This document shows positions 43,220 through 51,947 of a stretch of 64,000 nucleotides of DNA, one piece after another; the first letter of the stretch is position 1; each line of letters opens with the position of its first letter. The position numbers and the translations under genes are program-made. The stretch comes from Nocardioides sp. SR21. GTDB taxonomy: Bacteria; Actinomycetota; Actinomycetes; Propionibacteriales; Nocardioidaceae. The stretch is taken from assembly GCF_022761125.1 (NCBI RefSeq), contig NZ_JAKWJR010000005.1:248001-312000 (forward strand), read 5' to 3'. The notes beneath the pieces were generated by a model that saw only the letters and a list, made by a program, of their open reading frames with translations, searched no databases and was not told the origin of the DNA.

Positions 43220-44295
43220 TTCCGCACCTCCAGCACATTGTTGAACGGCGTCTGCGCGGCGATCCGGAACTGCGTGAAGCCGGCGGCCGTCACGATGTCC
43301 CGGATCCGGGCGGGGCCGGCCTGGGTGCCGATCGCGAGCCCGACGTCCTGGGAGAGCGACGAGGGCGTGCACAGCAGGGTGGAGAACCCATAGTAGGCCC
43401 GACCGACGGGGTTGAAGTTGTCCTCGATCCGGTCACCCGCGGCCGGCTCGACGATCATCCAGGTGCCGTCGTCGGCGAGCATGTCGTGGACGCGGCGGGC
43501 GCAGCCGACGGGGTCGCCCATGTCGTGCAGGGCGTCGAAGATCGTGACCAGGTCGAACCCGGTGCCCGACACCTCCGTGGCCTTCGCGGCGGCGAACTCC
43601 ACCCGGTCGGAGACGCCGGACTCGGCGGCGCGGTCCTGGGCGACGCCGATCGAGCCGGGGTGGGCGTCGCTGCCGACGAAGCGCGACTCGGGAAAGGCCT
43701 GTGCCATCAGGATGGTGGACGACCCGTGCCCACACCCGATGTCGTGCACCCGCGCGCCGCGCTCCAGCTTCGGGACCACGTCGGTGAGCGCCGGCAGCCA
43801 GGTCGACACCAGGTTGGCGGCGTAGCCAGGGCGGAAGAACCGCTCGCAGCCCTCGTGGACGTCGTGGTTGTGGTCGCCCCAGCCGAGGCCGTCGCCGTCG
43901 CGGGCACGGTCGAAGATCTGCGAGGCGTCGCTGATCGTCCCGAAGGCGATCTGGAAGAACCCGGGCAGGTACGCCGGGCTGCTCGAGTCGGTGAGCGCGA
44001 CGACGTGCTCCGGGGGCAGGGTGAAGCGGCCGCTCGCCGGGTCGTAGCGCACGAAGTCGCCGGCCGCCTGGGCGGCGAGCCACTCGGCGGCGTACCGCTC
44101 GCCGGTGCCGGTCGTCTCGGCGAGCTCGGTGGCCGTCCGCGGACCATCGGCGAGCGCGCGGTAGTAGCCGAGCCGGTCGCCCATGACGACGAGCGCGCAG
44201 TTGAGGGCGGCCCCGACCTCGTCGACGGCGCGGAAGACGAACGACATCAACGCGTTCTCGTCGATCACGGGAGCGGCGGTGGCGTGGGTGGTCAT
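43216..44295 (-). CDS. SAM-dependent methyltransferase with N-terminal winged helix (Rv2258c-like)
   Basis: The ATG at 44295 (AGGAG seven bases upstream) gives 359 residues. Residues ~20-110 form a winged-helix-like region (ALNCALVVMGDRLGYYRALADGPRTATELAETTGTGERYAAEWL), and residues ~160-330 a class I methyltransferase fold with GARVHDIGCGHGSSTILMAQ and FDLVTIFDALHDMGDP. This matches Rv2258c-type proteins. It is the first gene of a two-gene unit with the hydrolase-glycosyltransferase, divergent from the LuxR regulator, suggesting modification of a small molecule, whether biosynthetic or protective. Confidence 0.82.
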   Translation of the reverse strand: MTTHATAAPVIDENALMSFVFRAVDEVGAALNCALVVMGDRLGYYRALADGPRTATELAETTGTGERYAAEWLAAQAAGDFVRYDPASGRFTLPPEHVVALTDSSSPAYLPGFFQIAFGTISDASQIFDRARDGDGLGWGDHNHDVHEGCERFFRPGYAANLVSTWLPALTDVVPKLERGARVHDIGCGHGSSTILMAQAFPESRFVGSDAHPGSIGVAQDRAAESGVSDRVEFAAAKATEVSGTGFDLVTIFDALHDMGDPVGCARRVHDMLADDGTWMIVEPAAGDRIEDNFNPVGRAYYGFSTLLCTPSSLSQDVGLAIGTQAGPARIRDIVTAAGFTQFRIAAQTPFNNVLEVRK

Positions 44296-44373
44296 GGTGA
44301 ATCTCCTGAGGATCGGTGCAGGCCAGGTGCCGGCGTCCCTCCGACCGTGGATCGGCGACGGCACCCGTCGCAT

Positions 44374-44392
44374 CGGGGGTCCCCCCTAGACT
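44374..44392 (+). promoter_or_regulatory. Putative LuxR operator abutting a leaderless -10
   Basis: CGGGGGTCCCCCC (44374-44386) is an inverted repeat of five G and five C around T, directly followed by TAGACT (44387-44392), which ends six bases before the regulator ATG. Read on the other strand it is CTAGGGGGGACCCCCG, similar in outline to CTVGGG...CCC sites of PimM-type LuxR regulators. It may serve autoregulation and the divergent methyltransferase gene. Confidence 0.5.
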
Positions 44393-44398
44393 CCGAAG

Positions 44399-47140
44399 AT
44401 GCTGGTCGGGCGGCTGCCGGCCCAACGCGACGTCGAGGCTCTGCTCGCGGGTGCACGTCTCGGTCAGAGTGGCGTGCTTGTGGTCCGGGGCGAGGCAGGG
44501 ATCGGCAAGAGCGCCCTGCTCGAGGATGCGGTCGCGCGTGCAGAAGGGCTCCGGGTGCTCCGGACGAGCGGGACGGAGTCCGAGCACGACCTGCCGTTCG
44601 CCGGCCTCGCCACCCTGCTGCGTCCGCTCCACGACCGGATCGACGACCTGCCGGGTCCGCAGGCCGAGGCACTCGGGGTTGCGCTGGCGCTGCGCGCTGG
44701 CGCCGGTCGAGACCGGCGCACCGACCGGTTCGCGGTCTCGGCCGGAGTGCTCACGCTGCTGACCCGGGTGGGCGAGGAGTCCCCGACGGCCGTCGTGGTC
44801 GACGACGGTCACCTGCTGGACCGGCCGTCGGCCGAGGCGCTGGCCTTCACGTGCCGCAGGCTCCTCGCCGATGCGGTGCTGGTGCTGGTGGCCGTGCGCC
44901 CGGACGAGACCGACGCCTGGGACGGCCTGCCGACGCTCGACGTCGGTCGTCTGGGTCCGGCCGAGGCGCGCGAGCTGGTGTGTTCGCTGAACCTGCCGCT
45001 GGTCGAGGAGCAGGTCGAGCGGATCGTGCAGCTGGCGGACGGCAACCCACTGGTGCTGCACACGCTCGCGGGAGAGCCGGACTCGCTCGTCGGCCTCCCC
45101 GACCTGCCCGTCGGCGCCGCCACCCTCTCCTCCGTGGCGACCGCCGCCTTCGGCGTCCGGCTGGAGCGGCTGGAACCCGCCGCCCTCGAGGCGGTGCGGG
45201 TCGCCGCGGTCGCGGGCGAGGACCTGGCGGTCGTCACCCGTGCCTGCGCCGTCGCGGGGGTGCCGGCCGGGAGCCTCGCCGGTGCGGAGGAGGCGGGTCT
45301 GCTCACCGTCGGACCGGGGCGGGTGGCTTTCGTCCATCCGCTGGCGCGGACCGCGGCGTACGCGGACGCGCCGGCCGGCGTACGTCGGCGGCTGCACGCG
45401 CAGGTCGCCGAGGTGCTGGGCGCCGGCGACGTGGACCGGCGGGCCTGGCACCTGAGCGCCGCGGCCCTGGGGCCGGACGAGGCCGCCGCCATCGAGCTCG
45501 ACGGGGTGGCGGCGCGGGCCGCCGCCCGGGGTGCGCACGCCGTCGCCTCCTCGGCGAGCGAGCGGGCGGCGCAGCTCTCCGAGGGGCGTGCCGACGCGGG
45601 ACGCCGGCTCCTGTCTGCTGGAGAGTCCGCCTGGCTCTCCGGTGACGATGCGCGTGCCGGACGGGTGCTCGACGAGGCCCTCCGGCGTGTTGACTCGCCG
45701 ACGCTGCGGGCCCGCACCCGCGCTGTCACCGGCCTGGCGGCCCTCCGGGCCGGCCGGCTCGGACCGGCGTACGCCGACCTGGTGGCGGCAGCCGAGGAGG
45801 CCGCGGGTGACGCCGTCGGGGAGGCGCTGCTGCTCTACGCCGAGGCGATCGAGGTCTGCTACTACCAGCTGGACGTCCCGGGGGCGACCGCCGTCGCGGA
45901 CCGGGTCGAGGCCCTGCTCTCCGGCCCCGCCTGCGGCCCGCGGGCCGAGGCGATCGCCTCGATCGCGGTCGGCGTCGCACGCACGCTGGCCGGTGGATCC
46001 GGGGTGGAGCATCTGCGTCGCGGCGTCGCGCTGCTGGCCGTCCTCCCGATCGACGAGCCGCGCGCCCGCTCGGCGTGGGAGCTGGTCGGGCCGCTCTATC
46101 TGCGCGAGTCGGGCGCGGGACGCGAGCTCGTGCAGCGCGCGGTGACCGAGCGCCGGGAGGCGGCCGCGATCGGCGACCTCCCGCACCTGCTCTTCCACCT
46201 GGCCCGCGTCGACGCCACCGGTGACCGGTGGACGCGCGCGGAGGCGTCGTACGGCGAGGCGGCGGCGTTGGCCCGCGAGAACGGCCAGGCCACGGAGCTC
46301 GCGGCCAGCCTCTCCGGCTTGTGCTGGTTGCAGGCCCGCCAGGGCCGGGTCGAGGAGTGTCGCGCGACGGGCGCGGAGGCGCGTCTGGTCGGCGAGGCGC
46401 GCGACGTGCACGTGGCCACGGCGTGGGTCGACCTCGCCCTGGCCGAGCTCGACCTCTCACTCGGCTCGGTCGCTGACGCTGCGACCGGCTTCGCTGCCGT
46501 GATCCGCCTGCTCGCCGAGCGCGAGGTCGGCGACCCGGACCTGTCGCCGGTGCCGGAGCTCGTCGAGGCGCGGTTGCGGGCCGGCGACGACCCGCGCACC
46601 GATCCGGCGGTGGACGACTACCTGCGCCGCGTCGAGCTGAAGGCGCGTCCGTGGTCGCTCGCGCGCGGCGCCCGCGTCCGCGCCCTGCTGTGCGCCGACG
46701 ACGAGGCCGACGCGGCGTTCGAGGCGGCGCTGAGCCACCATGCGGCCGCACCCGAGCCGTTCGAGGCGGCTCGGACCCGGTTGCTGTACGGCCAGCGGCT
46801 GCGCCGGATGCGGCGCCGAGTCGACTGCCGCGAGCACCTGCGGACGGCGCTCGACGAGTTCGAGCGTCTGGGAGCGCGGCGCTGGTCGGACGTGGCGCTC
46901 GCTGAGCTCGACGCCAGCGGGCTCGCCGTACGCCGTCGGGAGACCGGTCCGGTCGTCGACCTCACCGCGCGCGAGCTGCAGATCGCGCTGCTCCTCGCGG
47001 ACGGACACACGACCCGTGAGGCCGCGGCCGCACTGTTCCTGAGCCCCAAGACGGTGGAGCACCACCTGCGACACGTCTACACCAAGCTCGACATCGGCTC
47101 GCGCGCCGAGCTCACCGAGCGGATGCGGGCGCGGGGCTGA
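44399..47140 (+). CDS. LAL-type LuxR regulator (AAA ATPase plus LuxR HTH)
   Basis: The 913-residue protein has an N-terminal P-loop (GEAGIGKSA, 31-39), Walker B-like AVVVDDGHLLDR, a long helical TPR-like middle, and a C-terminal LuxR helix-turn-helix (LTARELQIALLLADGHTTREAAAALFLSPKTVEHHLRHVYTKLDI). Large ATP-binding LuxR regulators often sit in secondary-metabolite or sugar-uptake loci. It is divergent from the methyltransferase gene across 103 bases and has a leaderless start. It is probably the pathway-specific activator of the methyltransferase/glycosyltransferase pair. Confidence 0.9.
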   Translation: MLVGRLPAQRDVEALLAGARLGQSGVLVVRGEAGIGKSALLEDAVARAEGLRVLRTSGTESEHDLPFAGLATLLRPLHDRIDDLPGPQAEALGVALALRAGAGRDRRTDRFAVSAGVLTLLTRVGEESPTAVVVDDGHLLDRPSAEALAFTCRRLLADAVLVLVAVRPDETDAWDGLPTLDVGRLGPAEARELVCSLNLPLVEEQVERIVQLADGNPLVLHTLAGEPDSLVGLPDLPVGAATLSSVATAAFGVRLERLEPAALEAVRVAAVAGEDLAVVTRACAVAGVPAGSLAGAEEAGLLTVGPGRVAFVHPLARTAAYADAPAGVRRRLHAQVAEVLGAGDVDRRAWHLSAAALGPDEAAAIELDGVAARAAARGAHAVASSASERAAQLSEGRADAGRRLLSAGESAWLSGDDARAGRVLDEALRRVDSPTLRARTRAVTGLAALRAGRLGPAYADLVAAAEEAAGDAVGEALLLYAEAIEVCYYQLDVPGATAVADRVEALLSGPACGPRAEAIASIAVGVARTLAGGSGVEHLRRGVALLAVLPIDEPRARSAWELVGPLYLRESGAGRELVQRAVTERREAAAIGDLPHLLFHLARVDATGDRWTRAEASYGEAAALARENGQATELAASLSGLCWLQARQGRVEECRATGAEARLVGEARDVHVATAWVDLALAELDLSLGSVADAATGFAAVIRLLAEREVGDPDLSPVPELVEARLRAGDDPRTDPAVDDYLRRVELKARPWSLARGARVRALLCADDEADAAFEAALSHHAAAPEPFEAARTRLLYGQRLRRMRRRVDCREHLRTALDEFERLGARRWSDVALAELDASGLAVRRRETGPVVDLTARELQIALLLADGHTTREAAAALFLSPKTVEHHLRHVYTKLDIGSRAELTERMRARG

Positions 47141-47149
47141 ACGGATCGC

Positions 47150-47626
47150 TCAGGAGAGCTTCGTGAACCGCATCTGCCAGTTGAGGTACCAGCTCTCACC
47201 TCCGTCGTAGGAGAAGGACTGCTGCCACAGCGGCTGGTCGGCGAACCACTCGAAACGCACCTGCGCAGGGCGCCCGGCGATCGTGTCGGTGGCCTCGAAG
47301 ACGCCGTGGCCGTCGACGAACCGGCCCACCACCGGGACGTCCAGGACGCCGGGCGCGCGCGTGGAGCTCCACCAGATCCGCCAGCACTGGTCGCTCGGGT
47401 CGAACAGCCGCAGCGTGAACCCGACGAACGGCTCGCCGCCGTCGGACGGCGTCGCCACCGTCATCTCGTCGGTGTGGCCAGCGCCGTTCAGGATCGGGCC
47501 GACCTCGCTGACCGCGTCGAACTCGACCCACTCGGTGCACCCCGGGTCGGTGGTGTCCACGAGCTTGCGGTTGCGGACCGACCACCGGCCGAAGATGAAG
47601 TCGAAGTCGTGCTGCGAAGAGGTCAT
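47150..47626 (-). CDS. DUF1579-like protein
   Basis: A 158-residue protein: HDFDFIFGRWSVRNRKL at the start, GFTLRLFDPSDQCWRIWW in the middle and YDGGESWYLNWQM at the end. This is the pattern of small lipocalin-like beta-barrel proteins annotated DUF1579, of unknown function. TAGCGT six bases upstream gives a leaderless start. It converges on the LuxR gene and follows the flavoprotein gene on the same strand with nine bases between. Confidence 0.7.
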   Translation of the reverse strand: MTSSQHDFDFIFGRWSVRNRKLVDTTDPGCTEWVEFDAVSEVGPILNGAGHTDEMTVATPSDGGEPFVGFTLRLFDPSDQCWRIWWSSTRAPGVLDVPVVGRFVDGHGVFEATDTIAGRPAQVRFEWFADQPLWQQSFSYDGGESWYLNWQMRFTKLS

Positions 47627-47632
47627 GCCGCG

Positions 47633-47638
47633 ACGCTA
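47633..47638 (-). promoter_or_regulatory. Leaderless-type -10 box (TAGCGT) for the DUF1579-like gene
   Basis: On the minus strand TAGCGT is followed by CGCGGC and then the ATG at 47626. It overlaps the final codons of the flavoprotein gene. Confidence 0.55.
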
Positions 47639-49009
47639 GAGACGACCACCGACAAGCTCGGCCAGCCGCGCGATGCCGGGTCCCGTGTGCGCCGCCAGCC
47701 GGGCGAGCGCGTCGTCGAGCTCCGCTGACGGCACGGTGTCGGGAGCGACCCGGGCCGGGTTGAGGGCGACCCTGCTCGCCCACTCCCTGATGTCGGGCTC
47801 GGCACCGAACGACGCGGTCGCGCGGAAGCCGGTCACGTTCATCACCGCCCAGTCCTCGAGCGTGTTGCCGTACGACGACGGCGGGCACAGCCGGTTCTTC
47901 TCGGTGTCGTCGTCGCGGGTCGCCTCGACGTACCCGGTCACCGCGGCGCCGAAGCAGGGGAACCCGGCGCGCACGGCCTGGAGCGTGATCCTGTCGGGCT
48001 GCCAGAGCGGGATCCGGCCGGGCAGCTTGAGCCCGTCCGCCGCGCAGTGCACGACGATCGCGTCGTCGGCGATCGGGACGTCGCCCTGCTCCATCTCGAG
48101 CCGGCCGCGGTGGACCGCGCGGATGTGGCCGCGGCGGACGACGTTCTCGATGCTCTGCAGCTGCTCGAGCTCCCAGGTGCCGAGGGTCGGCGCCTTCGCC
48201 ATCGTCGGCGTGACGGCGGGGTCGATGCGGAGCATGATGCCGAGCTCCTCGAGCCGCAGGAACAGGTCGGGCAGGGACGGCGCGGCGGCCGACGCCTCGA
48301 GCATGTTCGCGACCATGGCGAGGTAGATCGCCGGGTTCGGCTGGATCAGCGCCCGGTTGAGCATCCACGGGTCGCGCGGGCGCACCCAGCAGATCGCGTC
48401 GGGGTCGACGCCGTGGGCCAGCAGCCAGATGCAGGTGTCGGTCGCGGTCTTGCCGGACCCGACCACGACGTACTGGCTCGGCGCCTCCTCGACGCCCACG
48501 ACACCGTTGGCCGGGATGACGTGCACGTCGTCGGCGACCGCGAACGGCGGCGGCGTCTCGGCCGGGATGTCGGGGGAGAGGTAGCGCGCGTCGACGACCC
48601 GGGTCGTCTCCGAGACGGCGTACGTCGTGCCCGACACCCGCGAGGTGACGGCGCGGTCGTGGTAGTCGCAGCCGCCGTACAGCTCGACCCTCCCGGTGTC
48701 GACCATCCGCTGCAGGGCGCGGCTGTAGTACGCCGTGATCGTCGGCTGGTCGGCGCGCTCGTGCAGCCCCGCCTCCGGGCCGTGCTCCTGGAACCGGCCG
48801 CCGAGCACGGTCGACGGGACGCCGTAGAACGTCGAGGCCTGGTGCAGCCGGACGAACGGGTACGCCGACAGCCAGTGCCCGCCCGCGGCGTGGCGCCGGT
48901 CGACCATCGCCACCCGCACGTCGGCGTGGTCGATCAGCGCGTCGGTGAAGGCCATGCCCATGGCGCCGGCGCCGACGACGAGGTAGTCGGCCACGATGGT
49001 GCGTGTCAC
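47636..49009 (-). CDS. NAD(P)/FAD-dependent flavoprotein (FMO-like)
   Basis: The 457-residue protein begins DYLVVGAGAMGMAFTDALI (FAD-binding, GAGAMG), continues with VDRRHAAGGHWLSAYPFVRLHQASTFYG and has a second Rossmann motif in YVVVGSGKTATDTCIWLLAHG (about 177-197). It is in the broad class of flavin monooxygenase-like oxidoreductases. The start is the GTG at 49009. No substrate can be proposed. It lies upstream of the DUF1579-like gene and may be co-transcribed with it. Confidence 0.78.
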   Translation of the reverse strand: MTRTIVADYLVVGAGAMGMAFTDALIDHADVRVAMVDRRHAAGGHWLSAYPFVRLHQASTFYGVPSTVLGGRFQEHGPEAGLHERADQPTITAYYSRALQRMVDTGRVELYGGCDYHDRAVTSRVSGTTYAVSETTRVVDARYLSPDIPAETPPPFAVADDVHVIPANGVVGVEEAPSQYVVVGSGKTATDTCIWLLAHGVDPDAICWVRPRDPWMLNRALIQPNPAIYLAMVANMLEASAAAPSLPDLFLRLEELGIMLRIDPAVTPTMAKAPTLGTWELEQLQSIENVVRRGHIRAVHRGRLEMEQGDVPIADDAIVVHCAADGLKLPGRIPLWQPDRITLQAVRAGFPCFGAAVTGYVEATRDDDTEKNRLCPPSSYGNTLEDWAVMNVTGFRATASFGAEPDIREWASRVALNPARVAPDTVPSAELDDALARLAAHTGPGIARLAELVGGRL

Positions 49010-49042
49010 GCTGTCACGAAAGCACCGCGGGACGGGCTACGT

Positions 49043-49381
49043 CTACCGGCGGTCGCGGTGGACCCGTCGGCGCAGCTGCAGGATCCGCAGCGAGCCGACG
49101 ACCGCGGTGAGCGCGATCCCGATCACCGCGGCGATGAGCAGCGCCACCGAGAGCGGGGTGCTGCCGTCCCAGACGAGGAACGACAGGTGCACGTCCTGGG
49201 TGTTCTGCGCGATGAAGATGACGAGCAGGAGCAGCAGCACCGCGGCCGCGACGACCGCCACCCACGCGCCGCTGGTCCGCGACCGGCGTAGCGGGTCCTG
49301 GGCAGGGCGGTCCTGGGCAGGGCGGTCCTGGGCAGGGCGGTCCTGGGGGGTCGGCTCGGCGTGCGGCTGCTGCTCGGTCAT
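49043..49381 (-). CDS. LapA-domain (DUF1049) membrane protein
   Basis: From the ATG at 49381 the protein has 112 residues: a Pro/Gln-rich cytoplasmic tail with three DRPAQ copies, then two membrane helices with IFIAQNTQDVHLSFLVWDGSTPLSVALLIAAVIGIALTAVVGSLRI, the LapA/DUF1049 core, and a basic end. LapA proteins take part in lipopolysaccharide assembly in Gram-negatives; their actinobacterial role is unclear. The tail repeats come from a 15-base tandem repeat. Confidence 0.8.
   Translation of the reverse strand: MTEQQPHAEPTPQDRPAQDRPAQDRPAQDPLRRSRTSGAWVAVVAAAVLLLLLVIFIAQNTQDVHLSFLVWDGSTPLSVALLIAAVIGIALTAVVGSLRILQLRRRVHRDRR
49294..49338. repeat. 15-bp tandem repeat inside the LapA-domain gene
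   Basis: GGTCCTGGGCAGGGC occurs three times head to tail, with a partial fourth copy to 49348. It encodes repeated DRPAQ on the minus strand and keeps the frame, so copy number could vary between strains without breaking the gene. Confidence 0.85.
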
Positions 49382-49409
49382 GTCCGAGCGGTACCCGGTC
49401 GTCTCCCGT

Positions 49410-49466
49410 CGAGACACCCGGAACGGCCCCCGAAAAGACGCATCAGGGGCCGTTCCTGGTGTCTCG
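49410..49466 (-). terminator. Long hairpin downstream of the cupin gene
   Basis: CGAGACACC (49410-49418), one unpaired base, GGAACGGCCCC (49420-49430), a 15-base loop, GGGGCCGTTCC (49446-49456), one base, GGTGTCTCG (49458-49466). The stem is 20 pairs with one internal mismatch. It lies 11 bases after the cupin stop and has no U-tract, so it is a strong hairpin of the kind that ends transcription or stabilises a 3' end in high-GC actinobacteria. Confidence 0.6.
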
Positions 49467-49477
49467 TCGGTCCCGGA

Positions 49478-49987
49478 TCAGTCCGGGATGGCCGACGGCG
49501 AGCCGGTGCGGGTCAGCGACGAGATGTAGATGACGATCGGGACGTCGCCCCGGTTGCTGGCGTGGTGGACCTCGCCCTGCTCCTCGACCAGCCACTGGCC
49601 GGGCTTCACGTGGACGGTCTCGCCGGGGCCGATGTTCTTCATCAGCGTCGGGTCGTCGCCGCGACCCTTCATCAGCTGGGCGCGCCCGGTCTCGACGGTG
49701 TAGGTGAGCACGCCCTCGGCGACGTACCCGAGCTGGGTGCCGGGGTGGTGGTGCGACGCGAGCTCGGCGCCCGGCATCACCACGACGCGGGCCAGGCCCA
49801 GGGTGCGCTTGGGGGCACCGGAGGGGCCGGGGGCCTCGGCGAGCGGGTCGCGCGTGACGGTGACCGGCTCGCTGGCGCCGGCCCGGGCGGCCGTGTCGTC
49901 GGCGGCCGTCGCGGACACCGCGATGCCGGCGCCGAAGCCGGCGGCGACGAGGGAGAGGCTCGCTACGGGGAGGAGGAGTCGCTTCAT
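49478..49987 (-). CDS. Secreted cupin-domain protein
   Basis: A 169-residue protein with a signal peptide (cleavage near ATAADD), a spacer, then a cupin barrel: GAELASHHHPGTQLGYVAEGVLTYTVE (metal-binding HHH and Glu) and KPGQWLVEEQGEVHHASNRGD. A single cupin outside the membrane may bind a metal or small ligand. TAGGGT seven bases before the ATG (49995-50000) is a leaderless -10. It is divergent from the ABC exporter. Confidence 0.8.
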   Translation of the reverse strand: MKRLLLPVASLSLVAAGFGAGIAVSATAADDTAARAGASEPVTVTRDPLAEAPGPSGAPKRTLGLARVVVMPGAELASHHHPGTQLGYVAEGVLTYTVETGRAQLMKGRGDDPTLMKNIGPGETVHVKPGQWLVEEQGEVHHASNRGDVPIVIYISSLTRTGSPSAIPD

Positions 49988-49994
49988 GCGACGA

Positions 49995-50000
49995 ACCCTA
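49995..50000 (-). promoter_or_regulatory. Leaderless-type -10 box (TAGGGT) for the cupin gene
   Basis: On the minus strand TAGGGT is followed by seven bases and the ATG at 49987. No Shine-Dalgarno is present. Confidence 0.55.
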
Positions 50001-50073
50001 GGGACATTGTCAGGGGTTGTCTCAGGGATCCGCCCCGATGTCGGGACCCGTTCGCCGCAGCAGGCTTGGGCCC

Positions 50074-50987
<914 letters not shown>

Positions 50988-50988
<1 letters not shown>

Positions 50989-51806
50989 TGTCCGCGTCGG
51001 TGATGGAGTCCGGGACCGTCGTCGAGCGCACCGACGTCGCGCGCCCGTCGTTCGCTGCGGTGCTGCGCGCGGAGTGGCTCAAGCTGCGCTCGGTGCGCTC
51101 GACCTGGTGGACGCTGGTCACGACGTTCGTGCTCGGCGCCGGCCTGACCACGCTGATCTGCTGGGGCAACGCCGACTGGCTGGCGTCCTCGGAGGCCGAC
51201 GAGTCGCCGGGCTCGTTCATCACCTGGGGGATGATGATCGCCCAGATCACCGCGGTCGTGCTGGGTGCGCTGGTCGTCACGACGGAGTACGGCACCGGCA
51301 TGATCCGTACGACGTTCGCCGCCGTCCCGTCGCGCGGCCGGGTGCTCGCCGCGAAGTCCGTCGTGGTCGTCGCGCTGCTCGGCGTCGTCGGCACCGTGAC
51401 CGCGTTCGTCGGGTACGCCGGCGGCAACTTCTTCCTCGACCGCGAGGGCATCGGGCTGTCGCTGTCCGGGGACGTCCTCCGCTCGATGTACGGCTCGGGC
51501 CTGTACCTCGCCGGCATCGGGCTGTTCACGGTCGCTGTCGGCTTCCTCATGCGGCACACCGCGGGCACGATCTCGAGCGTCCTCGCGCTGATGCTGATCC
51601 TCGGCAACATGGTGAACCTGATCCCCGGCGCGTTCGGTGAGTGGGTCACCAAGCTGATGCCCGGCAACGCCGGCTCCGGGATCTCCACGCCGGTCTCGTT
51701 CAACCCGAACCTGCTCGACCCGTGGGTGGGCTTCGCGGTCTTCTGCGCGGAGACGGCCGTGCTGCTCGCGGCGGCGTACGTCGTGGTGAAGCGGCGCGAC
51801 GCGTAG
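50988..51806 (+). CDS. ABC-2 type permease
   Basis: A 272-residue protein with six membrane helices and the ABC-2 features LRAEWLKLRSVRSTWWTL at the start, VTTEYGTGMIRTTFAAVPSRGRVLAAK in the first cytoplasmic loop, and a C-terminal helix ending VVVKRRDA. It forms an exporter with the ATPase just upstream. The cargo is not evident. Confidence 0.87.
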
Positions 51807-51808
51807 AT

Positions 51809-51919
51809 GGGCCGGTGTCAGTTTCACCGGTTCACCGGTGAAACTGGCACTTCTCGGCCGTTGCAACGCCTGAGAAGTGACGGAATCACCGGTGAACCGG
51901 TGATTCCGACAACCGGCCC
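51809..51919. repeat. Composite palindrome, copy 1 (32+32+32 with 7-bp outer arms)
   Basis: Arms GGGCCGG (51809-51815) and CCGGCCC (51913-51919) enclose three 32-base hairpins. A (51816-51847) has a stem CAGTTTCACCGG with loop TTCA. B (51848-51879) is CACTTCTC...GAGAAGTG around GTTGCAAC. C (51880-51911) has a stem CGGAATCACCGG with loop TGAA. C is close to the reverse complement of A (25 of 32), so the whole is a palindrome of palindromes. Differences between A and C are largely compensated within each stem (TT/AA versus AA/TT), which argues for selection on folding. It precedes recC. Confidence 0.8.
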
Positions 51920-51935
51920 TGTCGGACCGGCCGAA

Positions 51936-51941
51936 TAGGGT
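51936..51941 (+). promoter_or_regulatory. Leaderless-type -10 box (TAGGGT) for recC
   Basis: TAGGGT ends six bases before the GTG at 51948, placing the recCBD promoter immediately after the composite palindrome. This fixes the GTG as the likely start of RecC. Confidence 0.6.
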
Positions 51942-51947
51942 CACCCC

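Noticed and set aside
51809..51919. Composite palindrome as a tRNA or riboswitch
   Set aside because: No anticodon/T-loop features and no conserved riboswitch core; the symmetry is palindromic at the DNA level.
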